DNA from: Candidatus Eisenbacteria bacterium
GTDB lineage: Bacteria > Eisenbacteria > RBG-16-71-46 > CAIMUX01 > VGJL01
DNA length: 49,426 nt
NCBI GenBank assembly: GCA_016867495.1
Contig: VGJL01000007.1
Coordinates: 1 to 49,426, forward strand
Reading direction: 5' to 3'
Positions 8,367-17,370 of this stretch are shown piece by piece; positions within the stretch are counted from its first letter, which is position 1; every line of letters starts with the position of its first letter. The notes below the pieces were generated by a model that saw nothing but the letters and a program-made list of their open reading frames with translations, had not been told where the DNA came from and ran no database searches. A program made the translations under genes and the position numbers.

Positions 8367-8446
8367 TCCTGTCGAGCCATCTCCCTTCGATCTCCTGTCG
8401 AATCCCCTGTCGAGTCTCCTATCGAGCCATGTCCTATCGAGCCATT
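8367..8446. repeat. Degenerate 12-15 bp tandem repeats containing TCGA
   Basis: The core CCTRTCGA occurs at 8368, 8394, 8406, 8418 and 8433, with a weaker copy (CCCTTCGA) at 8383. The last two copies form a 15-bp tandem, TCCTATCGAGCCAT plus one base, repeated directly, and a third close copy starts at 8367. The cluster lies between two divergent reading frames and about 60 bases upstream of the dockerin gene start. Its role is unknown; repeated operator sites or slipped-strand expansion are both possible. Confidence 0.6.
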
Positions 8447-8503
8447 GCGAAGCCAACGGCCAAGCCGTATGCTGGTTGCGCTCGGCAAAGCAGGAGGAGC
8501 GCC

Positions 8504-10483
8504 ATGAAAGCCCTCGCAGTCCGAATCCTCTTGCCGGCGATCGCGCTCGCCGGCATCGCCAACCTCGGTTTCGGAGCGATCCCCTATCTCACCTGGGATG
8601 ATGCGGAGGTGGTGGATTCGCCGGTCACGATCCTCCCGTCCTCCTCCGGAGCATCGGCCATCTACTGGGAAGGCCAGTGGCGCGTCGTGTACGAGAAAGA
8701 GGGCGACATCTACCTCTGCACCAAGGATGCCGCGGGATGGGCCACGCCGTTTCCCGTTGCGGACGGTGCCTCCGACTCACGCAACCCGCACTTGGCGGAC
8801 ATGATGGGGAACCTCTGCGTCGTGTGGGAGGACGATCGGTCAGGCCATACTGAGATCTGGTCCCGCAGACTTCATGCCGGGCAGTGGACGCAGGAGGAAT
8901 GTCTCACCTGTGACGACGTCTCCTCCAGGGCTCCGGCCGTCGCCGCGACCTACTACGCCGGTATGGTCGCATGGGAGGACAGCACAGCGAGCTCCTTTCG
9001 CCTGTGGGCAAGAACGTGGTCCGGCACAACATGGGGACCGCCATCCAGCGTCTCGACGAATCCGGCCAACGCCCGCGATCCGTCTCTGGCTTGTTCCTGG
9101 ATGCAGACGATCTTCGTATCTTGGGCCGATTGGCGCCACGGACTCCCTCAGATCTACGTGAGAGAGTGGGAGTCCGGGTGGGGAACCCAGGAACGAACAC
9201 CGCCGGTCTCATCGCCGTGCCGCCATCCATCGATCCAATCCTCCGTCTGCTGCGGCGACGCTCTTGTTAATGACATCTCAGTCGCATACGAGGTAACCGA
9301 ACCGGACGGCATCACGGAGGTCTGGCGCACGGACCGGCGCTTCTACGACTGGACTGTGGAGCGTGTCTCGACCGACGATCAGATCCCGTCAATCTGTCCC
9401 AGCACCGCCGGTCTCGACTACAGCGTCGGTGAGTGTGGGGATGGGGGTTACGTACCCAAGTACTATGAAACCTTCACTGAGGTCCTGCTTGGCGGTCTCC
9501 GACGACATACGGCGGTCGAGCATCCCGGGGTTGGAGCGGATCAGTTCGACGTTCTTACCGAGAGCGGGCTCGACAAGTCTTCGATCGCCCTGACCACGGA
9601 CGAGCAGTTCGCCGACATCTTGGTCTTCTACATCGAGATGAGGGACGGCGTTCCCACGCTTCTCGTGCGCCACGGGGTTGCGCCGCGTTACGACAGCGTA
9701 GTCTACGAGACCCCGCGCGCGTTGCTGATCTCGCCAGCCGGCCTCCCCGGGACCGCTGTCCGCGCCTACAACCGCTGCCCAATCATACCCCCGCCTGTCG
9801 GCCACGCTCTCGAGATCGAGTTCTCCGCCCCGCTCGATGCCGCCCTCACGTGGGACGCCGGGCAGGAACACCCGTTCGTCCATGCGGTCACCGACAGCGG
9901 GGGCGTGGCTCTTTTCTCTATCTCCGGCGGCGGTTGTTCCCAAGCGGGGTCCGCGGACCTCAGTTGCGACGGATTCCAAATGCCCCTGCGAGTATGGCCC
10001 GGCGCCAAGTCCCCTGACGTGAACGGCGACTGCGTCGTCCTCGAGGACGACGTCGCTTACGTCAAGGCCCGGCTGGGTTCCAATGACTTCTGCGCTGATC
10101 TCGACGGATCAGGGCTCGTGAATGAAACCGACCTGGCGCTCGTAGAGGCCACCCTGGGAGATATCTGCCCATCACTTGCGGCGATCGAAGATACCCGCGA
10201 GGGGCGCACCATGAGTCTCACCTCCAGCCCCAATCCGGCGAGCAGGAGCGTTGTCCTTCGCCTCTGGCTTCCGGTCGGCGGCGAGCGCGCTCAACTGCGC
10301 ATCGTTGACGCGGGCGGCCGGCTTGTCCGCTCTTGGAACCGTGGTTCCTGGTCCGCCGGCACAAACACGGTCCTGTGGGATCTGCGCGACATCTCCGGCC
10401 GGTCGGTCTGTCCGGGGATCTATTTCGCCACCGCCGCCTCAGGCAAGGACCGATCCTCCCGAATGATCGCTGTCGTCAAGTAG
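8504..10483 (+). CDS. Secreted dockerin-domain protein with repeated beta blades and FlgD-like C-terminal domain
   Basis: A 659-aa extracellular protein. The ATG at 8504 follows AGGAGGAGC and starts a signal peptide (about 1-25). Residues about 30-270 carry repeats of the type VVWEDDRSGHTEIW and VSWADWRHGLPQIY, as in beta-propeller or sialidase-like proteins. A type I dockerin follows (about 504-560), with two calcium loops reading DVNGDCVVLEDD and DLDGSGLVNETD. The end (about 570-659) is a FlgD-like/Por-secretion-type Ig domain with SSPNPASRSVVLRLWLP and a C-terminal SRMIAVVK. Cysteine pairs suggest disulfides outside the cytoplasm. The substrate and a cohesin partner are unknown; no cohesin lies nearby. 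A TATGCT at 8468-8473 could be the -10 box. Confidence 0.8.
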   Translation: MKALAVRILLPAIALAGIANLGFGAIPYLTWDDAEVVDSPVTILPSSSGASAIYWEGQWRVVYEKEGDIYLCTKDAAGWATPFPVADGASDSRNPHLADMMGNLCVVWEDDRSGHTEIWSRRLHAGQWTQEECLTCDDVSSRAPAVAATYYAGMVAWEDSTASSFRLWARTWSGTTWGPPSSVSTNPANARDPSLACSWMQTIFVSWADWRHGLPQIYVREWESGWGTQERTPPVSSPCRHPSIQSSVCCGDALVNDISVAYEVTEPDGITEVWRTDRRFYDWTVERVSTDDQIPSICPSTAGLDYSVGECGDGGYVPKYYETFTEVLLGGLRRHTAVEHPGVGADQFDVLTESGLDKSSIALTTDEQFADILVFYIEMRDGVPTLLVRHGVAPRYDSVVYETPRALLISPAGLPGTAVRAYNRCPIIPPPVGHALEIEFSAPLDAALTWDAGQEHPFVHAVTDSGGVALFSISGGGCSQAGSADLSCDGFQMPLRVWPGAKSPDVNGDCVVLEDDVAYVKARLGSNDFCADLDGSGLVNETDLALVEATLGDICPSLAAIEDTREGRTMSLTSSPNPASRSVVLRLWLPVGGERAQLRIVDAGGRLVRSWNRGSWSAGTNTVLWDLRDISGRSVCPGIYFATAASGKDRSSRMIAVVK

Positions 10484-10635
10484 ACCGTCGCACCCCCTTG
10501 ACTCTCCTTCCGCGCGCGGAGGATCATCCTTCACGATCGAGGCCGCCGGAACTCTCCGGGGAAGGCGATCGCGTTCGCTCCCCGCGAGCAGGCGGCGGCC
10601 GGGCCGCGGACCGGAACTCCCTGGAGGGGCCAGTG

Positions 10636-11709
10636 ATGAAACCTGCAGTCCTTCTCTTATCGTTCCTGCTGATGATCGGCGCGCCGGCGCGAGGGCCGGC
10701 GATGAATGACCCGCAGGCCGCCGCCGCGCTCGACAGGTTCATCGAGGCGACGGGAGGGCTGGAGGCGCTGCGAGGACTGAAGAACATCTCCCTCCACGCG
10801 ACCGCTGAGGCATATGGCAACCAGTACGACTTGAAGCTCCTCTCCGACGGGCGCTTCCGCATGGAGGCGCGGGATCGCATCACCGTCTTCGACGGCGAGA
10901 AGTACTGGCAGTCCTACTACGGAATGTCGCGGGAGCTCACGGGGGAAGCGATCGAGGGGCTCCGGGAGGTCGGCTTCAGGGAGGGCTTCCTCCATGGCCT
11001 CCTCGACCGGGAGCTCAAGCCGATCCCCCTTGCCCACGCGGGCCGCGAAGCCAAGCGCGGACGCTCGTGGGATCTGCTGTTGTCAGCGCGGGAAGACGGC
11101 GCGCGCAGGACCTTCTACTTCGACGGCGAGACGGGCCTGCTGGACAGGATCGTCGAGATCGTGCCCGACTCGACTCTCCGGGAGAGAAAGAACCTCTACA
11201 CTTTCTCCGACTACCTGGATGTCGGCGGACTCAAGCTTCCGACTTCGATGCACGGCACCTGCGTCACCAACGGGAACGAGTTCCAGCCGCTCACGCGCTT
11301 CACGGATCTCGCGCTCAACGCGGAGATGGAAGAGTCCTCGTTCTCGAGGCCCGAGACGACGGCGCCCGCCGCCGTCGCCGCGGACGGAGCGCTCTCGGGG
11401 GTGGTGCTCGGCGTCTCAGGCCGGGGCAGCCTGATCACCAACATCACGAACGCCGACCTTGAGAAGCTGCAGGCCGAGGATCGGTCGACGCTCGAGGTGG
11501 AGATCAGGGGCATGCGGACCCGCCACCTCCTCCTCAGGGATCCGCAGGGGCTCTCGGATGTCTCATCCGGCGACTATGTGGCGACCTTCAATCAGACCCC
11601 GGCGCTCTGGCTCGTCAAGGCCTACGTCGGGATGACAAGCGACCAGCCCTATGAGGTGGGTGACGCGCTGCGACTGAGCGTCGCTCGGACTCCCGAGAAG
11701 GAGGAATGA
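10636..11709 (+). CDS. LolA-like periplasmic protein with extra C-terminal domain resembling SAM hydrolase (DUF62) C-domain
   Basis: A 357-aa protein. The ATG at 10636 follows a GGAGGGG site and opens a signal peptide (about 1-22). Residues about 25-235 resemble outer-membrane lipoprotein-sorting (LolA/LolB-fold) proteins: a helix with AALDRFIEATGGLEALRGL, then beta strands, FDGETGLLDRI and YLDVGGLKLPTSM. Residues about 250-350 are different and match the C-terminal beta domain of SAM hydroxide adenosyltransferases (DUF62) in GVVLGVSGRGSLITNI and the VGDALRL end. The catalytic DUF62 N-domain is absent. It is the first gene of a coupled operon; its stop overlaps the next start as ATGA. The LolA-like call is reasonable; the C-terminal match is from motif recognition. 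Confidence 0.72.
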   Translation: MKPAVLLLSFLLMIGAPARGPAMNDPQAAAALDRFIEATGGLEALRGLKNISLHATAEAYGNQYDLKLLSDGRFRMEARDRITVFDGEKYWQSYYGMSRELTGEAIEGLREVGFREGFLHGLLDRELKPIPLAHAGREAKRGRSWDLLLSAREDGARRTFYFDGETGLLDRIVEIVPDSTLRERKNLYTFSDYLDVGGLKLPTSMHGTCVTNGNEFQPLTRFTDLALNAEMEESSFSRPETTAPAAVAADGALSGVVLGVSGRGSLITNITNADLEKLQAEDRSTLEVEIRGMRTRHLLLRDPQGLSDVSSGDYVATFNQTPALWLVKAYVGMTSDQPYEVGDALRLSVARTPEKEE

Positions 11710-12635
11710 CCATGAAGGGCTCCATCGTCACGCGGCCATCCGGTAGGACAGGAATCGGAGGGGAGGCGCTGTCGGTGCGCAGGCGGCTTTTCGGGCTCCC
11801 GCTCGCCATCGCCCTCTCGATGGCGGCCGGCGCGGCCCCGGCGGCCGATCCGCCCGCGCAGACCACCCCGTCGGCGGACCAGGGCCGAATCCGGCATTAC
11901 AACACCCTCGGCAAGACGGGGCTCAAGGTCTCGGACATCGGCTTCGGCGCGGGGACGGTCACGGAGGCCGCGCTCGTCGAGTATGCGCTGGATCTGGGCA
12001 TCAACTACTTCGACGCGGCCGAGAGTTACGCCCGCGGGGGGTGCGAGAGGGCGATCGGGGAAGTCGCGGCCCGGCGGCGGGGCGAGATGGTCATCTGCAC
12101 GAAGCTCGATCTCGACGGCAACGCCACGAAGGAAAGCATCATCACGAGGCTCGACGGCTGCCTGGAGAGGCTGAAGACCAGCTATGTCGACATCCTGATG
12201 ATCCACGGCGGGAACCCCGATGCGGTTGCGAATCCGGCCGTCTACGTTGCGTTCGACGAGCTCAAGAAGCAGGGGAAGATCCGCTTCACGGGCATCTCCC
12301 ATCACGGCCCCAACCTCGCCGCCGAGCTCAGGCCCGTGATCGACGCGGGCAGGATGGACGTGATTCTCTGCAGCTACGATCCTTACGGCGATCCCGACAT
12401 CCCGGCGATGCTCGAGGAGGCGCGCAAGAAAGAGATCGGCCTCGTGGCCATGAAGATCCTGACCTCGGCGCGCGCCGACAGTCTCGCCGAGTTCAAGTCC
12501 GGCAAGCATCCGTTCCACATCGCCGCTCTGCGGTGGGCTCTCAAGGAATCGGGAATGGACACCGCGCTGATCAGCTTCACGATGATGGATCAGATCGACG
12601 AGTTCATCCAGGCATCCGGAGCGGCGCTGGATTGA
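11706..12635 (+). CDS. Aldo/keto reductase with Tat-type signal peptide
   Basis: A 309-aa NAD(P)-linked oxidoreductase with a TIM-barrel AKR fold. The expected catalytic tetrad is visible: Asp and Tyr in FDAAESYARGG (about residues 101-106), Lys in VICTKLD (about 133-139) and His in LMIHGG (about 163-168). An N-terminal stretch SVRRRLFGL followed by a hydrophobic core and AAGAAPAA looks like a twin-arginine signal, so the folded, cofactor-loaded enzyme is probably exported to the periplasm. Its ATG overlaps the stop of the LolA-like gene by 4 bases and its stop overlaps the next TTG start, so the three are translated together. The natural substrate is unknown. Confidence 0.87.
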   Translation: MTMKGSIVTRPSGRTGIGGEALSVRRRLFGLPLAIALSMAAGAAPAADPPAQTTPSADQGRIRHYNTLGKTGLKVSDIGFGAGTVTEAALVEYALDLGINYFDAAESYARGGCERAIGEVAARRRGEMVICTKLDLDGNATKESIITRLDGCLERLKTSYVDILMIHGGNPDAVANPAVYVAFDELKKQGKIRFTGISHHGPNLAAELRPVIDAGRMDVILCSYDPYGDPDIPAMLEEARKKEIGLVAMKILTSARADSLAEFKSGKHPFHIAALRWALKESGMDTALISFTMMDQIDEFIQASGAALD

Positions 12636-13591
12636 TCCGCGCGGCGAGTTTTCCCTTCCTATGCGTCTCGATGCTGGTCGCGGCTCCTGGGCCGGCGGTC
12701 GCCGCTCCTGAGCCGGCAGTCGCGGCGGAAAAGGCGGCCGCGGCGCACGAGGTCGAACAGGCGATCTCGGCGGCCGTCCTCCCTCCCGCGAACATCCTTC
12801 CGGGATGGTCGCTCGCGGAGGCGTGGCGTCGCTTCGAGGCGGAGGATCTCTGGCGGCACATCGACGGCGCCGCCGACCAGTACCTGAGCTTCGGCTGCAG
12901 GTCCCTCGATGCGGCCTACTACCGGGAAGAGGGAACGGATGCCGAGATCGCGGTCGAGATCTACACGATGGCCGATGCGCTCGGCAGCTTCGGCCTCTAC
13001 ATGCTCGAGCGCTCCTCCACCGGTCCCCGGCTTCCTCTCGGGGGGCAAGGCTACCGGAGCGGGGGCGATCTCGCCTTCTTCGGCGGAACCTCCTACGTGA
13101 AGCTCCGGGCCTATCCGGACGATGAGCCTCGGCGGACCGCGTCGCTGCGAGTCGCCGATTGGATCGCGGCCAACGCCCTTGCCGCAAGGGCCTTTCCCCC
13201 GGAGCTGCAGGCCTTCCCCCGAGAGCGGCTCATCGAGGACTCCTTCGGCTTCGTCCCGCGGGGCGCGCTCGGCCTCGCGGGCCTGGAGCGCGCCCTGACC
13301 GCCCGCTACCGCAAGGACGACGCGGAGCTGACCCTCCACTGGACGCGCGGGACCGACGCGGACAGCGCCCAGGTCCTCTTCGCCAGGCTCGGGTCGTCGA
13401 TCGAGAGGCGAGGCGTCGGGCGGCTCCGGCCGATCAGGATCGCCGATGCCGACGGCTGGACGGCCGAGATGAAATATCAAGGCCCCGTCATGGTCGCCCA
13501 TCGAGGGAGGGACATCATCCTCGCCTCAGGCAGCGCGGACACTGTCTGGATGGCGATCTCGATCGAGCGCCTGCTCTCGAATCTGCGCTAG
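12632..13591 (+). CDS. DUF6599-type secreted protein
   Basis: A 319-aa protein with a signal peptide and the features of DUF6599: LPPANILPGW, then DLWRHIDGAADQYLSFG (about 81-97), EIYTMADALGSFGLY, and GQGYRSGGDLAFFGGTSYVKL. No catalytic motif is known to me for this family. The TTG at 12632 shares bases with the preceding stop (TTGA), which fits termination-reinitiation; the ATG at 12671 would cut the signal peptide short. It is the last gene of the LolA-like/AKR/DUF6599 operon. Its TAG overlaps the TAG of the convergent alcohol dehydrogenase within one CTAG. Confidence 0.75.
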   Translation: MIRAASFPFLCVSMLVAAPGPAVAAPEPAVAAEKAAAAHEVEQAISAAVLPPANILPGWSLAEAWRRFEAEDLWRHIDGAADQYLSFGCRSLDAAYYREEGTDAEIAVEIYTMADALGSFGLYMLERSSTGPRLPLGGQGYRSGGDLAFFGGTSYVKLRAYPDDEPRRTASLRVADWIAANALAARAFPPELQAFPRERLIEDSFGFVPRGALGLAGLERALTARYRKDDAELTLHWTRGTDADSAQVLFARLGSSIERRGVGRLRPIRIADADGWTAEMKYQGPVMVAHRGRDIILASGSADTVWMAISIERLLSNLR

Positions 13592-14595
13592 CCCACCCGC
13601 AGCACGGCGGCCTGCGCCGAGAGGCGATCCTCCTTCAGACGGATGAGCGCCTCGTTGGCCTCCTCGAGCGGGAAGACCTCGATGTCCGTCCGGATCCCGA
13701 TCCTCGCGGCCAGATCGAGCAGCTCCCTCGCGTCCCGCCGCGTGTTGGCCGTGACGCTCACCAGCTCTCGCTCCTGGAACAGGTGAGCGTCGTAGTCGAG
13801 CTCGGGGATCCGATCGAGGTAGATCCCCGCGATGGCGAGCCTGCCCCCCCTTCTCAGGGAGCGGAGGGCCCCGGGAATGACGCTGCCCGCGGGCGCGAAG
13901 GTGACGGCGCAATCGACGGGCCGCGGGGGTGTCTCGCCCGGCCCGCCGCTCCAGGCCGCTCCCATCCGGCGCGCCCGCTCTTCGGCCTCCTTTCCGCGCG
14001 TGACGACGAAGACCTCGCAACCCCACGCCCGAGCGATCTGGATCGCGATGTGGGCGGCGGCGCCGAATCCGTAGAGGGCGATCCGCATCCCCGGCTCGAG
14101 GCCGCTTCGCTTGAGGGCGCGATACCCGATGATCCCCGCGCAGAGCAGCGGGGCCACCTGCGCGTCGTCTCCCATCTCTGCCGGGATCGGGTGGGCATAC
14201 GAAGCTGGGACGGCGACCTTCTCCGCGAAGCCCCCATCGCGATGAAGCCCCGTGAAGACCGGCGCCTCGCAGAGGTTCTCGCGCCCCTCGATGCAGGGAT
14301 CGCAGCATCCGCAGAGGCGGTTGACCCAGGCGACGCCCACCCGGTCGCCCGGGCGAAACCGGGTGACCGCGGAGCCGAGCGCCACGATCCTCCCCACGGC
14401 CTGGTGGCCGGGAATGATCGGAAGTCGCACCGCTGCCAGCTCCCCTTCGACAACGTGGAGATCGGTCCGGCAGACCCCGCAGGCGGAGACGCTGACGATC
14501 ACCTCGTCGGGACGCGGCTCCGGATCGGGCACCGACTCGAGCGAGAGCGGGCGCGTCGGCGCCATGGCCGGCCTCGCAAGCAGCATCGCGTGCAT
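13588..14595 (-). CDS. Zinc-dependent alcohol dehydrogenase (medium-chain, AdhA/AdhP-like)
   Basis: A 335-aa cytosolic MDR enzyme that should interconvert alcohols and aldehydes with NAD(P). Catalytic zinc ligands are Cys in ACGVCRTDLH (about 38-47), His in IPGHQAVG (about 60-67) and Cys in PLLCAGI. The structural zinc site is CGCCDPCIEGRENLC (about 94-108). The nucleotide-binding loop reads YGFGAAAH rather than the usual GxGxxG, a small deviation. An ATG preceded by GGAGG fixes the start. It lies 35 bases downstream of the secreted hydrolase gene on the same strand, so it may be the last gene of an SDR/hydrolase/ADH operon. Confidence 0.92.
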   Translation of the reverse strand: MHAMLLARPAMAPTRPLSLESVPDPEPRPDEVIVSVSACGVCRTDLHVVEGELAAVRLPIIPGHQAVGRIVALGSAVTRFRPGDRVGVAWVNRLCGCCDPCIEGRENLCEAPVFTGLHRDGGFAEKVAVPASYAHPIPAEMGDDAQVAPLLCAGIIGYRALKRSGLEPGMRIALYGFGAAAHIAIQIARAWGCEVFVVTRGKEAEERARRMGAAWSGGPGETPPRPVDCAVTFAPAGSVIPGALRSLRRGGRLAIAGIYLDRIPELDYDAHLFQERELVSVTANTRRDARELLDLAARIGIRTDIEVFPLEEANEALIRLKEDRLSAQAAVLRVG

Positions 14596-14630
14596 CTCAT
14601 CCTCCGCGACTCAGGAAGCGACGGCTTCCA

Positions 14631-17348
14631 TCAACGAAAGTAGGCTTCCCCCGCAACCGATGGGAGGCGGCCGTCGATGTCGAAGTAGCCCGCGGCCCTA
14701 AACCCCGCCCATCCGTCCCGCCTCACCTGCGCGTCGTAGATCAGAAAGTCGGGATATCCCGATCCCGAGGAGCAGGGATTCGAGAGCAGGGCGAGATCGA
14801 AGCCGGCCAGATCGGTCCCGGCGATGACCTCGACCAGTCGATCCGGCGCAAGCGGGTTTGCCGCAACGAAGCGGGCCGCCAGCCCCTTCCCCTGATAGAA
14901 GCGTCCGTCGCCGGGATCGGGAGGCTCTCTGCGCGCCTCGGCGAAGTCGTGCCTCCCGATGGTGGCTTTCCTGTCCCGTCCGCGAAGCTCGACTCCGAAG
15001 GGTTCGACCGCGATCGGGAGCGACGACTCGATCTTCGCGAGAACAGCGTTGGCGCCGGGAATCGCGTAGAGGATCAGATTTCTCGTCGCGATCAACTTCT
15101 CGGTCACCGCCGTGTCCGCGACAACGGGCGCGAAGCCATCGGCGCGAAGATACCAGGCCTGGGCATCGAGGACGGCCGCCCTCCGCATCGCTCGATTCTG
15201 CGCTTCGTCCCCCCCCGTCCCGTAGACCAGAACGAACGGATCGAAGAATGCGGCCTTCAGCGGTCCGCGGAAGCGCCGCGACCGCTCCGCCCCGGAGAAC
15301 TCCCAGCGCCCGCCCTCCAGGCGGAAGAACACCGATCCCTCGCGCCACTCGGTCCTCAGCAGACCGCCGTCCGCGCGGAAGGAGAGCGGACCCGGCGCGG
15401 CGACGCCTGATGGGTCGATCGAGAATGCGCGCACGCCCGCGGTGCGAATCTCGAAGCCGGTCTCCTCCCCGCGCAGAACGCGGGCCTCCACCTCGATTCG
15501 ATCCAGGGGGCGCATCGCCTCCTCCACAGTCAGCCAGTGGGCGCGGGAGCAGACGCCCAGATCCGCACTCACGAGATGGACCGTATCGGGATCGCTCCTG
15601 CGACGCTGCGTCGAGAGAAAGGCCATCATCTCGGAGTCGTCGACGCAGTCGACTCCGGGCGTCTCCGGACGATCCCACCAGTGTCCCATCCCCGGCGCCT
15701 CGCGGTAGATCACCCTCGCCCCCGCCTCGCGCGCCCTCTGGCTCAGCATCCGTCCGTGAAAGACCGGCACGTTGTCGTCGGCTCCGCCGTGCAGGACGAA
15801 GACCGGCATTCCGCGCGCGTTCCCCATCAGGGGAAGCGGATTGTCCGGAGCCATCGCCCGCTCCCAGAGGACCCGAAGGCGCGGATCTGCCGCCGCCGCG
15901 TCGCGCCGGAGCGTGAAGGGGACATAGAGTGCGAAGCTCGCCCAGCCGGCGCTCGGCGCCAGGGCGGCGAAGCGGTCGGCGTGCGCGAGCCCCACGTGCC
16001 AGGTGCCGTGCCCCCCCATCGAATGCCCCGTCAGGATCACCCGATCCTGATCGATCGGGAAGCGCTCGAGAATGTTGTCCAGCGTCTCCATCGCGTTGCG
16101 CCTGCCCCAATCCTGCCAGTCGAAGCCGAAGGGGCGCGTGTTCGTCGGGGCCGCGACGTAGGCCCAGTCCTTGGGCGCGTAGGAGCCCGCCTGAGGATCC
16201 GGGCGGACGCCGGCCCCGTGGAGAGAGAGGATCAGCGCGAATGGCCCGCGACTGTCGCTTGATGGCGGCAGGAGGGCACAGTGCTGGACCGATCCGTCCT
16301 GCCTCGATCGAAAAGTCAGGATCCGCGAGGCGGACTTCTCCCGCACGCGAAGGGAACAGGGGTAGGCCCGATCGACTCCCTCCGCCGAGACGACGATCTT
16401 CCCACGCCAGAACGCCCCGCCCGGCGCGGACGACCGCGCCCACACCGGAAATGGGAGCTTCAAGATCCCCTCCGGAGGAAGGCACGGGATCGGGATCTCG
16501 ACCGTCTCCTCCTCGACCATGCCCTCATCCCCGAACCGCAACAGGGCGCCGCGGATCTCGCGTCCGCTCGTATTGACGATCGGAGCGGCCCCCCAGCCCT
16601 CGAGCGCCTCACCCTCGACAAGGTCGGGGAGCGTCAGGTCGCCCGCCAGCAACTCGAGCGGACCTCTCGATCGCACGAGACGCAGCGAGACTTCGCGGGG
16701 ACCGAATCCGGAAACGCGGACGACCACCGAATGCCGCCCCGCCTCCAGATCGATCGGCGCGCGAAACTCCCCGATTCCGTACGGATTCCCCACATAGCGC
16801 GCCCCGTCGATGTAGAGCGTGCCGATCCCCGAGGTCTCGATCCCGTAGCTCCCCGGCGAGTCGAGGTCGATCGTTCCATGGGCCAGCGCGGCGCCGACGA
16901 TCCCCGCGACCCCCCATTGATCGCTCAGCGCATCCCAGTCGACCCCCTGGTGCTCGAGCTTGAGCATCCCGCCGTCCGACGAGACGCGGGTCCAGCGCGC
17001 CCACCCTCCCGGCGCCATCAGGCTCGGGACGGAGTCGCCCTCGACGGGCTCGACACGCGCGGGATCGATCGGCCAGGCCGGATCGACGAGCCCTTCGCGT
17101 GATCCCACGGGGAATGGCCCGATCACCAGCCACTGGGCGACATGGAGGGTATCCCCCGCGCCTGATATGGCCGGAGCGAGCGTCGCGCCCAAGGAATCCG
17201 CCGCGCCCGCGGGCGATCGGATGGGCGCGCCAAGGGCGAGGACAATCACGAACGCCCCGCATGCGCGCGATAGCGCGGCCGGCGAAGCGGGAATGCCCCG
17301 GCGCGCTCGCGTCGCGTCTGCTCGCCTCTCAGACTCCGTCAAGCCCAT
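14631..17348 (-). CDS. Large secreted alpha/beta-hydrolase (prolyl-oligopeptidase/esterase type)
   Basis: A 905-aa exported enzyme. The ATG at 17348, 22 bases after the SDR stop, begins a signal peptide that ends near SPAGAADS (about 50). Residues about 60-300 are beta-rich, with IGPFPVGS and a carbohydrate-binding-like GTLYIDGARYVG. The hydrolase core (about 355-590) has HGAG as a likely oxyanion segment, the nucleophile elbow GHSMGGHGTW, Asp in HGGADDNVP and His in GMGHWWD. About 300 residues follow, with no motif I recognise except a GSGYPDFLIYD stretch. It resembles PHB-depolymerase/S9-like esterases acting on polymers or sugar esters. The substrate is unknown. Confidence 0.82.
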   Translation of the reverse strand: MGLTESERRADATRARRGIPASPAALSRACGAFVIVLALGAPIRSPAGAADSLGATLAPAISGAGDTLHVAQWLVIGPFPVGSREGLVDPAWPIDPARVEPVEGDSVPSLMAPGGWARWTRVSSDGGMLKLEHQGVDWDALSDQWGVAGIVGAALAHGTIDLDSPGSYGIETSGIGTLYIDGARYVGNPYGIGEFRAPIDLEAGRHSVVVRVSGFGPREVSLRLVRSRGPLELLAGDLTLPDLVEGEALEGWGAAPIVNTSGREIRGALLRFGDEGMVEEETVEIPIPCLPPEGILKLPFPVWARSSAPGGAFWRGKIVVSAEGVDRAYPCSLRVREKSASRILTFRSRQDGSVQHCALLPPSSDSRGPFALILSLHGAGVRPDPQAGSYAPKDWAYVAAPTNTRPFGFDWQDWGRRNAMETLDNILERFPIDQDRVILTGHSMGGHGTWHVGLAHADRFAALAPSAGWASFALYVPFTLRRDAAAADPRLRVLWERAMAPDNPLPLMGNARGMPVFVLHGGADDNVPVFHGRMLSQRAREAGARVIYREAPGMGHWWDRPETPGVDCVDDSEMMAFLSTQRRRSDPDTVHLVSADLGVCSRAHWLTVEEAMRPLDRIEVEARVLRGEETGFEIRTAGVRAFSIDPSGVAAPGPLSFRADGGLLRTEWREGSVFFRLEGGRWEFSGAERSRRFRGPLKAAFFDPFVLVYGTGGDEAQNRAMRRAAVLDAQAWYLRADGFAPVVADTAVTEKLIATRNLILYAIPGANAVLAKIESSLPIAVEPFGVELRGRDRKATIGRHDFAEARREPPDPGDGRFYQGKGLAARFVAANPLAPDRLVEVIAGTDLAGFDLALLSNPCSSGSGYPDFLIYDAQVRRDGWAGFRAAGYFDIDGRLPSVAGEAYFR

Positions 17349-17370
17349 CTGGGCCGCCGGGCCGCGGCAT

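Noticed and set aside
8367-8446. CRISPR-like array
   Set aside because: The repeat unit is only 12-15 bases, with no unique spacers and no cas genes.
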